A stretch of DNA of 64,000 nt from NCBI GenBank assembly GCA_958295665.1, contig OY282560.1, positions 94,340,311 through 94,404,310 of the forward strand, written 5' to 3'. This document shows, piece by piece, positions 30,701-39,282 of the stretch (positions are counted from its first letter, which is position 1; each line of letters starts with the position of its first letter). The notes under the pieces were generated by a model. The model made no database searches. It was not told the origin of the DNA and saw nothing but the letters and a program-made list of their open reading frames with translations. Both the position numbers and the translations under genes were made by a program. This stretch comes from Tipula vernalis. Its lineage: Eukaryota > Arthropoda > Insecta > Diptera > Tipulidae.

Positions 30701-32419
30701 GAAATAATCGAGCAATCAAAATGAAAATTGTCACAGCAATTACACGTCCCGAAACCTATTGATAGAGGTATCAACCATCGTAATCGGACAATTTTAGATT
30801 TTTGCCGCCCAAAAACTTGTGGGCTATAGCACAGTTGATTTTCAATAAAATTGAATTTTATAAGAAATGTTTAGAAATAATCGAGCAATCAAAATGAAAA
30901 TTGCCACAGCAATTACAGGTACCAAAACATATTGATAGAGGTATCAACCATCGTAATCGGACAATTTTAAATTTTTGCCGCCCAAAAACTTGTGGGCTAT
31001 AGCACAGTTGATTTTCAATAAAATTGAATTTTATAAGAAATGTTTAGAAATAATCGAGCAATCAAAATGAAAATTGTCACAGCAATTACAGGTCCCGAAA
31101 CGTATTGATAGAGGTATCAACCATCGTAATCGGACCATTTTAGATTTTTGCCGCCCAAAAACTTGTGGGCTATAGCACAGTTGATTTTCAATAAAATTGA
31201 ATTTTCTAAGAAATGTTTAGAAATAATCGAGCAATCAAAATGAAAATTGTCACAGCAATTACAGGTACCGAAACCTATTGATAGAGGCACCAACCATCGT
31301 AATCGGACAATTTTTGATTTTTGCCGCCCAAAAACTTGTGGGCTATAGCACAGTTGATTTTCAATAAAATTGAATTTTATAAGAAATGTTTAGAAATAAT
31401 CGAGCAATCAAAATGAAAATTGTCACAGCAATTACAGGTCCCGAAACCTATTGATAGAGGTATCAACCATCGTAATCGGACCATTTTAGATTTTTGCCGC
31501 CCAAAAACTTGTGGGCTATAGCACAGTTAATTTTCCATAAAATTGAATTTTATAAGAAATGTTTAGAAATAATCGAGCAATCAAAACGAAAATTGTCACA
31601 GCAATTACAGGTCCCGAAACCTATTGATAGAGGTACCAACCATCGTAATCGGACAATTTTTGATTTTTGCCGCCCAAAAACTTGTGGGCTATAGCACAGT
31701 TGATTTTCAATAAAATTGAATTTTATAAGAAATGTTTAGAAATAATCGAGCAATCAAAATGAAAATTGTCACAGCAATTACAGGTCCCGAAACCTATTGA
31801 TGGAGGTATCAACCATCGTAATCGGACCATTTTAGATTTTTGCCGCCCAAAAACTTGTGGGCTATAGCACAGTTAATTTTCCATAAAATTGAATTTTCTA
31901 AGAAATGTTTAGAAATAATCGAGCAATCAAAACGAAAATTGTCACAGCAATTACAGGTCCCGAAACCTATTGATAGAGGTATCAACCATCGTAATCGGAC
32001 CATTTTAGATTTTTCCCGCCCAAAAACTTGTGGGCTATAGCACAGTTGATTTTCAATAAAATTGAATTTTATAAGAAATGTTTAGAAATAATCGAGCAAT
32101 CAAAATGAAAATTGTCACAGCAATTACAGGTCCCGAAACCTATTGATAGAGGTATCAACCATCGTAATCGGACAATTTTAGATTTTTGCCGCCCAAAAAC
32201 TTGTGGGCTATAGCACAGTTAATTTTCAATAAAATTGAATTTTATAAGAAATGTTTAGAAATAATCGAGCAATCAAAATGAAAATTGTCACATCAATTAC
32301 ACGTCCCGAAACCTATTGATAGAGGTATCAACCATCGTAATCGGACCATTTTAGATTTTTGCCGCCCAAAAACTTGTGGGCTATAGCACAGTTAATTTTC
32401 AATAAAATTGAATTTTCTA
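27736..32419. repeat. Satellite higher-order block D, mosaic copy ending at the gap
   Basis: The left part (to about 28280) resembles block Z monomers 2003-2735 at an offset of 25595 bp. The right part, from about 31180 to the gap, matches block A 8050-9280 at an offset of 23135 bp. Between these the order is mosaic, with two further 51-bp-deleted monomers at 28504 and 29145 and a near repeat of 28680-29150 at 30180-30560. Sequence stops within a monomer at the run of N. Confidence 0.7.
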
Positions 32420-32619
32420 NNNNNNNNNNNNNNNNNNNNNNNNNNNNNNNNNNNNNNNNNNNNNNNNNNNNNNNNNNNNNNNNNNNNNNNNNNNNNNNNN
32501 NNNNNNNNNNNNNNNNNNNNNNNNNNNNNNNNNNNNNNNNNNNNNNNNNNNNNNNNNNNNNNNNNNNNNNNNNNNNNNNNNNNNNNNNNNNNNNNNNNNN
32601 NNNNNNNNNNNNNNNNNNN
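32420..32619. other. Assembly gap of exactly 200 N
   Basis: A run of 200 N separates the satellite from unique sequence. The round number suggests a scaffolding placeholder rather than a measured distance, so the real satellite edge is not seen. Open frames predicted across it are artefacts. Confidence 1.
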
Positions 32620-33751
32620 GATTACTCAAAACAGTAGAGAACAAGTTGAATGCACGAAAATAACGAAAAATGTCATTATAATCTGATTTTTGTAATTAAC
32701 AACTAAAAGAACTTTCAAACCATACAAATCTGAAATATTGGTATAAAATTCAAGAACAACTAATCACTTTTGTTTTCAATACAATGATTAATTACTGCTC
32801 CCGGTCCATAAAACTCAAAATAAAAAACAAACAAATTTTACGACTAATAACTAAATAAAAAGAATGGCATGGAGGAAAGCCACTCTTCTCACTTCCTAAT
32901 TAAATTATTCTTGTGGTTGTTAGCAATATACTGTAAACAGTAAACAAGTAATTATTTCCCATATACACACAGGTAAAACATAAAGCAACATAATTTTAAT
33001 TACCCACGCATATACCATAAATGTTATAATTTGAGCAAAGTACAAAAAAGCTCTTATCATCTCAATATTTAACTTAAGCCAAGAACCACCTATGTATATG
33101 TTTGTATAGTTATACGAGCGATATGCGGTGGCAGGGCCGAGTAACATTAGAACGTAGAGTACTAACTCGTACATGTACCTATAAACAAAAAAAAATTATG
33201 TTTATTGCTTACTTATGTTTCTGAGCTTTTTTTATTATTGTTGTTTTATTATTATTATTTCTTGGGATTTCGGAAAGTTTTTGGGATTTCAAAAAAAAAA
33301 AAAAAATGTATTTTATTATTTATATATACTGTGTACTCGTATGTGTGTGTATGCAGGTATCCAAAAAATAGTTTCGTTTTCAAAACGTTTGATTATACTT
33401 AGATCTAAATCTATAAAACAAAACTTACTACAAGCACAAAAAGTCTTATAAATTAAACCGAGCAGATTTAAGTCAATTAATTTTTTATTTAGACCTTTTT
33501 ATACATAGCTACGTATGTATAATTTATAGTTCACGTGAAGTATTTGCTAAATTTTAAACGTTAGATACCAAATTTTGTATTTAATAGATTATTCTATTTA
33601 CTATCTTATGCTGTAAACAGATTATAAATATTCGATTTAGTTTCGGATTCACAAAACACTTGTCTAAAATATCTTCCCCCGAAACTAAATTCAGTATGAT
33701 CTAACACAAATTTCAACGCTTCTACAAAATTTTTTGACTCCAGGGTATCGA
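32620..33751. other. AT-rich sequence without recognised gene
   Basis: No satellite monomer is present after the gap and no protein homology was recognised. It contains homopolymer runs such as A15 near 33291 and T-rich tracts that inflate short open frames on both strands. Confidence 0.6.
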
Positions 33752-34510
33752 TTTTGGTCGCAAAATGAGGATTGAGGATTGAGAATTTTGTATATGTTCA
33801 CGGAGTATAATATACATTTTTCTATTGTGTGACGTCAAATATTTTTATCGTATTAGTGTGTTTTCTCAAGATGGTAAGTATCAAAAATAAGCTAAGCGGT
33901 TGAAATCGGTTCAACTTTTTGTTGCTTCCGTTCGCCTACAGTTATTTTTCCCTATCTTCGAACATGAGGAATTCATGTTTTTCTATATATTGTTGTTGTA
34001 ATCAAGACTCATTTTACTTCGTTAACAAAAATCCAAAACAATATACGCAATCAATTGCTCGTGGTGATCTTCAATATAAAAACCAAAAAGCAGCATAAAT
34101 AAATGGTTTTTAATTTATACATTCTTCGTCGACCACATTCATAATATTTTTAACTTTTTTTTTTTTTTTTTTTGAGTTATATGAGAATAAACATTTGAAA
34201 AATAAAAAAAAACAAGTCAGTGTTATCTCATGCGCACGAAAGGAATGTTGTTCATATTTTTATTTCCAGTAATTTTCTGCAAAATATAAAACTAATAAAA
34301 TTGTTAATTGAAGAATGATTTAAAGATAAATAATTTTTAACTAAAAATGGAAAATAAGTCAGAAAAATATTTATTAACTATAATTTTATTAATAATTTTA
34401 AATGATGAAAAATTACACGACGTACATCCAACCTTTCCTGTGCTTGAATTAACACTAAGCCAAAATAACTAATTTATGCCTCAATTCCATTGTGAAAAAT
34501 TGACTGAGCT
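33752..34510. repeat. Left arm of long inverted repeat around the primase fragment
   Basis: Read against the reverse complement of 37530-38147, this arm aligns from CGATTTTGGTCGCAAAATG at the outer end, through AGAATAAACATTTGAAA (about 34180), TTTCCAGTAATTTTCTGCAAAAT (about 34265), TTACACGACGT (about 34412) and ATTAACACTAA, to GCCTCAATTCCATTGTGAAA at the inner end. About 370 bp at roughly 33800-34170 has no counterpart in the right arm and holds a T18 run. A 5' untranslated region or promoter was not recognised. Confidence 0.8.
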
Positions 34511-34658
34511 GACTTGAAGTTGGAAGAAGACAAAAAAAAATAAGCCATCAGAGTGACAAAGACAAAGTATTTTGTTATTGTTTTTTTTTATAGCAAATTT
34601 TATGGATACATTTTGACAGCGATAGTGAACCTAACCTAAAAAAAATCACAATTATTTC

Positions 34659-35661
34659 TTGAGTACGAGTGTAACGTCTAAAATACGATGCAAGTGTGAA
34701 AGCGATGAAAAGTGTACCCTTTCCTGGAAATTTATGGCGATTGCTTGTAAAGTTATTGATGTCACGTTGAGAGAAGATTTCGGTTTTGAACTCATTTGGG
34801 TATTCAGCGGTCGTCGTGGTATCCATTGTTGGGTGTGTGATCAAACAGCTCGCGCTTTAGATTCTAAATCACGATCTTGTCTAGCCGAATACATTAATAT
34901 TATGTCGTCTGGAGGCGTAGGCTCAACACCAACTGTACATATTATCAATAAAATGCATCACAGTATCAAGCGATCGTTAAAATTGATTGAACCGTATTTC
35001 GAGGAAGTGATATTGTAAGACCAAAATTTTTTTGCCACACCTAAAGGCCTTAAGAAATTATTATCATTTGTTCCGGACGAAATGCTGAAACGGGATATAA
35101 GCGACCAGATAGCAAAAGTGCAATCGAAAAATTCATCCAAAGAGATTTGGGCGAAATTCGAGCAGCATATTCAATCGGCCCATCGGACTGGTTAAGTGGG
35201 TCGAAAATTAAAATTTTTGATAGAAGAAATTCAATTATCGCTGCTATATCCCCGTCTCGATATCAACGTAACAAAAGGACTTAACCATTTGTTAAAGGCA
35301 CCATTCTGTGTTCATTCAAAAACCGGTAAAGTTTGTGTACCATTCAATCCAAATTTGGCGCATAAATTTGTTCCAACCACAGTGCCAACAATCGAGTAAG
35401 TATTACAGTCTAGAGGTGAATAGAGCAGCTTTCAAATAATGTTTGTTGTTTTGATTTGATTTTAGTGTTCTGATCGAAGAAATGAATCAGTTTGATGCTA
35501 CGCTGGTTGACGACAACAATACAAACCATAAGTTCAAAATTAAAGATTACAAGAAAACCAAAATGTTAAAAGGTGTTATGGTGTTTGAAGAGTTTTTACG
35601 AAAAATAAAATCTAAACAAAAACAGGAACGGGCGCCTACCGTTGAAAGCATGGAATTTTAA
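34659..35661 (+). pseudogene. DNA primase small subunit (PRIM1-like) fragment, broken
   Basis: The translated sequence follows the eukaryotic primase catalytic subunit, which makes RNA primers with DNA polymerase alpha. Landmarks are LREDFGFELIWVFSGRRG, HCWVCD, a SIKRSLKLIEPYFEE stretch, LLSFVPDEM, YPRLDINVTKGLNHLLKAPF and VHSKTGKVCVPF, ending in a short lysine-rich tail. A 70-bp GT-AG intron (35396-35465) joins in frame (phase 2), and the final stop is at 35659-35661. Two in-frame TAA codons (35016-35018, 35193-35195) break the frame although homology continues on both sides. The N-terminal third, including the catalytic aspartates of the family, is not visible upstream. In the zinc-site region CKC-x5-C-x2-S, a serine sits where the family has the last cysteine. 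The retained intron argues for a DNA-level copy, not a retrocopy. The open frame can be counted from TTG at 34659, but no true start was found. Confidence 0.88.
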
Positions 35662-35686
35662 TCTTGTACTTTGTAATCATTTTGAA

Positions 35687-35692
35687 AATAAA
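35687..35692 (+). promoter_or_regulatory. Polyadenylation signal AATAAA of the primase fragment
   Basis: AATAAA lies 26 bp past the primase-like stop codon, the usual place for a poly(A) signal in a compact gene. It suggests the 3' end of the source gene was copied whole. Confidence 0.55.
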
Positions 35693-35827
35693 TTATTTGT
35701 TAAACTTGCATCTATCGATGTTTGCATATCTCATCAACAATTTCAGTTTTCCCTTATCATATGATGTGCATTTTGCTTGGTAGTCGAATTTTCATCCCAC
35801 TTCGTTTCTTGGGTCTCCAAATCGATT

Positions 35828-36770
35828 TTAAGAATAATTTCGGAATAATAAGACAACCAAATTGATTGTTTTTAAATACAACAAATTTATTATAAATATA
35901 AAAAAATCGTTCAGGAATTCGTTCAGCGAAACCATTGAGACTCGAATAAAAAATCTTCGTTTAACTTGTAAACTCAATAGTCGTTCATTTTCTATTCGAT
36001 AAAATTGGCCATGTGGTCGGGACCGCACCGCTTCAATAATAGTTTCTGAAAAATAAAATTATTTGATTACATTTCAATAAAACATTTTATTAATGAATTA
36101 AATAAAATTATATCTTACCGCTGCAGGGCTCCAGATTCTCCATAGGTGTTGATGTGGCCGTTGCATAGTCCACATCAACTTCTGGTTCAGTATCCAGTTC
36201 TAAAACAATAAAAATATTTTATAAAATTTCAACTAAAAATTTAATCATTTTATACACATACCTGTTTGTATATCGCTGTGATCACTCCATGTAAGAAAGT
36301 TGGCGAAATACGTGGACACATTCTGACCCTCGCCTCTTGAGGATGACGGCGGGTTATATAATTCATTGGATAAAATGATAACTTTTTTGCTACCTGAAAT
36401 TAAAAAAAATTATAAATCTACTGATCGATAAATAATTCTGTTTTTATTGACATGGTGGTTTTATGAGATAAATGGAACCCGTGAAAATAAACAAAAAAAA
36501 ATGGTTCAAAACCATGAATTTATTTGGTTTTTAAACGTTTAATTTATGTGATTTTTCATGAAAAATTTCACGATTGACAATTATTAAAATTAACAAGACA
36601 ATGAAATAAATATTATCACAAATAATTAAAAAAAAATTATAATAAAAATTATTTTTATCACACGTTTGCCCGCGTTTTTTTTTTATCCAATATTCTCGTC
36701 TTCAAAAAAAATTTACATATTTACATAAAACCTACACATAATTTCATGCAAACTTACCGTATTTATCCAT
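35828..36770 (-). CDS. Four-exon gene, 147-residue protein of unknown function
   Basis: Exons on the minus strand are 36758-36770, 36262-36393, 36119-36199 and 35828-36045. All three introns have GT-AG ends and all junctions are phase 1, giving 444 nt. The ATG has A at -3 and G at +4. The protein begins MDKYGSKKVIILSNELYNPP, has an acidic stretch TELDTEPEVDVDYATATSTP, then IIEAVRSRPHGQFYRIE and a hydrophobic C-terminal segment (about residues 122-142) that could be a membrane anchor. No family was recognised; IIEAVRSRP faintly recalls the first helix of MADF domains, which is weak evidence. The three large exons are also open in phase 0, ending early in exon 4 (DHMANFIE), and an AATAAA lies inside the phase-1 reading of exon 4, so the last exon's frame is uncertain. 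It converges on the primase fragment, 166 bp from its stop. Confidence 0.55.
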
Positions 36771-37529
36771 TATTTCCAATTACAATGTAGCTAGATACAA
36801 AATAGATAAATTTAATTACAATACAATGTAGATAAATTAAAACTTATTTTAATTTGAGGTTATGTCCCACCTCGATTTTTCACTTTATAAAATTTTTACC
36901 AAAAAAAGTTTTTAATGGTTTTTAATCACAAAATAATACACTAAAATAAAAAGTTTTTAATCACAAAATAATTGTATACAATTATACAATTTATTAATTT
37001 TATCACAGTTTTTTTTTATCACTTGGTTTCTTCAACCGGCACAGAAAATAATGACAATAATGACACTTTGCCATAAAATTAGCCAACTTGGCTTAGAGTT
37101 TTGACAGCAAACAAAAACATAACCAAGAAATATTAGAAAAATCAAGTATTTGTATTAATTTGAATATTTCCACGTTTCAAAATAATCTAAAAAATTAATT
37201 ATTATTAATACTCATATCAGAATTATTTTATTCAATTTATTTTCGTCATAAAATACAAAATTAAAAAATTCTTTCCCATAAAAATACCAAACAATTAAAA
37301 TTATCAGTGTGTGCGAGAAATATTTTTCATCGGTACACAAAATTTATGTTCATGTATTAGTTGGACTGCCATAAAAAGTTCTCGATTTGATACTTTTTTT
37401 TAATTTCGATCTCAGTGCACTAACACAGACACACATTTTTGGTAAGTAAAATTTTGACTGACTCCGTTGTGTGTCTCGTTCACACAACCACCGAATCTAT
37501 ATTTTTATCTCAAGTTATTTTTACTGATA
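36771..37529. other. AT-rich spacer upstream of the four-exon gene
   Basis: No coding sequence was recognised. It lies between the start of the minus-strand four-exon gene and the inner end of the right inverted repeat arm, so any promoter of that gene would be here. Confidence 0.5.
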
Positions 37530-38147
37530 AACTTTGTTTCACAATGGAATTGAGGCTTTACTTCTTGTATTTTCCACATTATATTTTATATCCCTCTTTT
37601 TCGTGTCATTTTATCTCTCTTATTTGCATCATGTTAAACAAAAAACGCTGACAGAGACACTGTCAAATGTGCGTATTTTTTAGTTTTTTGTTTAATATAA
37701 CATAGCAAAAGGTTTTTTTGTTTAACATGGGATAAGAGGGATAATGTGAAAAATATAAGAAGTAAATTAGTGATTTTAACTTTTAGTGTTAATCCAAGCG
37801 CAGGAAAGAGAGTATGCACGTCGTGTAATTTTTCTAACTTAAAATTATTAGTAAAATTATAGTTTATAAATATTTTTCTGGCTTATTTGCCTTTTTTAAT
37901 TAATATTTATTTATCTTTAAATCATTATTCAAGTAACAATTCTATTAGTTTTAAATTTTGCAGAAAATTACTGGAAATAAAAATATGTACAACCTTTCGT
38001 ACGCATGAGATGACACTGAATTGTTTTTTTTTTAATATTTCAAATGTTTATTCTCTGTTTTTCTCTATTCTTTGGACACCAAAACAATTTACCAATACTA
38101 TTGCCTTCCGGTAATTCTCAATTCAATCCTCAAATTGAGACCAAAAT
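37530..38147. repeat. Right arm of long inverted repeat around the primase fragment
   Basis: This is the reverse-complement partner of 33752-34510. Matching landmarks run from TTTCACAATGGAATTGAGGC (inner) through CACGTCGTGTAATTTTTC (about 37816) and TTTGCAGAAAATTACTGGAAA (about 37958) to CAATCCTCAAATTGAGACC (outer, about 38125). A 202-bp MITE is inserted in it. The arms and what they enclose span about 4.4 kb. No clear target site duplication was found at the outer ends. Confidence 0.8.
37561..37762. mobile_element. 202-bp MITE with TA target duplication
   Basis: Terminal inverted repeats start CTTCTTGTATTTTCC and end AAAAATATAAGAAG, with inner inverted blocks around ATGTTAAACAAAAAAC and GTTTTTTTGTTTAACAT. 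TA flanks both ends (37559-37560, 37763-37764). The left inverted repeat arm shows the same locus without the insert (GGCATAAATTAG in reverse complement), which confirms the boundaries. TA targets point to a Tc1/mariner-type origin; the family was not identified. Confidence 0.8.
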
Positions 38148-38404
38148 CGCTGGTGTTTGCTATTCCACACTTTTTTAACCAAAAATATTACAAAAATTTA
38201 TAGTCATTTCCAGAGATCAAAATAATACACCGCGTTGCAACTTCGTGTATGTACCATATTTTCGATTTTTTCCTCAATAATTCCAAGTATTGTATATGGG
38301 TTTTTCATAAAAACATTAAAAAAAACATCGTGCGTTTTTTCCAATATTTTAACTCTGTGCGGTTTTCATTGTGGTACACGTATTTCGCATTTCGTAACAC
38401 ATGT
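38148..38404. other. Short AT-rich spacer, nothing recognised
   Basis: Sequence between two inverted repeat structures. Short open frames here are low in complexity and show no family resemblance. Confidence 0.5.
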
Positions 38405-38785
38405 ATTATGTTTTCTGTAATACATGTATTAAAAAATTCCAAATACGGTATTAAGAAGACCGATAATACTGTATTATAAAAATACAAAACAACGCACAGT
38501 ATTAATGCAAGTTTTAATATTTTAGATTTTCGTTTGATTGGAGTGTCGCTAGAAATTTCGAACAAATGAAACTGAAATTTTTATATGGATTAATGATTAT
38601 GATAAAATTTAGATAATTTGATAAGAATTATATGCTAAAATTATTTTTTGTTTTGAATGAAACTCAATTACCGAACTGGGTTATTTCTTAACCGACCATG
38701 ATGAAATTCGATATGTCCGATGGAAATGGGATTCTAAAATGATTTTTGAGCAGGTTCCGGAATATGGTCATCAGAGGTCATAAAC
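38405..38785. repeat. Left arm of a second, widely spaced inverted repeat
   Basis: The reverse complement matches 49888-50265 over about 370 bp with few differences. Shared blocks include TAATACAGTATTATCGGTCT, TTTCTAGCGACACTCCAATC, ATCATAATCATTAATCCATA and CATATTCCGGAAC. The inner end carries one unit of a dispersed repeat (motif AATTTCATCATGGTCGGTTA) also found at 62.7-63.4 kb. The gypsy element begins about 10 bp inside this arm. Confidence 0.85.
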
Positions 38786-38794
38786 AGAGGAATT

Positions 38795-39243
38795 TTTGGC
38801 GGCTCGGTGATGGTAACTCCCTATCGAGCACAATTATGCGAAGCCCTCTAGCGGCTCGGTGATGGTAACTCCCTATCGTGGACAATTATGCGAAGCCCTC
38901 TTTCGTTCTTCTTTAGTGTTTTTTATATTAATAACATATATGTTTTTAATTGATTTTTACTTGTGATTTTATTAATCACAAGTACTTTAGCTGTACCCTT
39001 TTATTTTTATTTTTGTTACAAAAACAGAGAGGAGATACAATTGCACCAAGAAAAGACTAAAGTCGTAAGTAATCTTTTTTTTAGCAAAACCTTCTTCTTT
39101 TTCGAAAAAAAAACAAAAAAACTTTTTTTTTTTTTTTGTTGCTTTCTACGTTTTTTTAGGAATCTTAAAATGGTGCGAATATTTTGTACTTAATTATTCT
39201 TCAAGGTTATAATTTGACAAATTTAATTTCGATCGACGCCACA
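38795..39243 (-). repeat. 3' LTR of the gypsy element (left copy)
   Basis: It is a direct repeat of 43939-44343. It contains a tandem duplication of about 54 bp (GGCGGCTCGGTGATGGTAAC recurs as GCGGCTCGGTGATGG), which is present in both LTRs and so predates insertion. This copy has about 40 bp near 38990-39030 that the other lacks. On the minus strand it starts TGTGGCGTCGATCG. Confidence 0.9.
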
Positions 39244-39260
39244 AATACTCCCCTCCCAAA
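39244..39260 (-). promoter_or_regulatory. Polypurine tract
   Basis: Directly upstream of the 3' LTR on the minus strand lies TTTGGGAGGGGAGTATT, purine-rich and correctly placed to prime plus-strand DNA synthesis. Confidence 0.75.
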
Positions 39261-39282
39261 GAGATCGCAGATCTATCGTACT

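Larger units (their letters stand above)
1..32419. repeat. 173-bp tandem satellite array, ~189 monomers
   Basis: Head-to-tail copies of a 173-bp monomer, about 34% GC by counting one consensus copy, fill this stretch without interruption. Every monomer carries recognisable blocks such as CCGCCCAAAAACTTGTGGGC, GCAATCAAAATGAAAATTGT and AACCTATTGATAGAGGTATC. Length plus known small deletions gives about 189 monomers. Taking the first of those blocks as position 1, a dyad TTCAAT-AAA-ATTGAA lies at about 37-51 and CTAT-TG-ATAG at about 125-134. A monomer near 170-180 bp is typical of centromeric or pericentromeric satellites in many eukaryotes; that location is inference. No CENP-B box was seen. 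Both ends are cut, by the window edge and by a gap, so the true array length is unknown. Confidence 0.98.

Noticed and set aside
966..32040. Dozens of repeated 60-102-codon open frames on both strands in the satellite
   Set aside because: They repeat with the monomer. 173 is not a multiple of three, so no frame continues for long, and they appear or vanish with single-base variants. There is no sign of codon constraint.
1..32419. CRISPR array
   Set aside because: Repeats are contiguous 173-bp units without unique spacers, and the context is eukaryotic.
1..32419. CENP-B box in the monomer
   Set aside because: The nearest CCCGAAACC/GGTTTCGGG segment does not fit the TTCG-x4-A-x2-CGGG spacing.
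32359..32686. Open frames crossing the gap
   Set aside because: They consist mostly of unknown residues across 200 N and cannot be supported.
33205..33451. Two overlapping plus-strand frames rich in F, Y and K
   Set aside because: They come from T-rich and A-rich runs, with no motif or splice support.
34575..34844. Minus-strand 89-codon frame
   Set aside because: Antisense to the recognisable primase sequence and without features of its own.
37439..38565. Several 60-86-codon frames on both strands
   Set aside because: They lie within inverted repeat arms and a MITE, are low in complexity and match no family.
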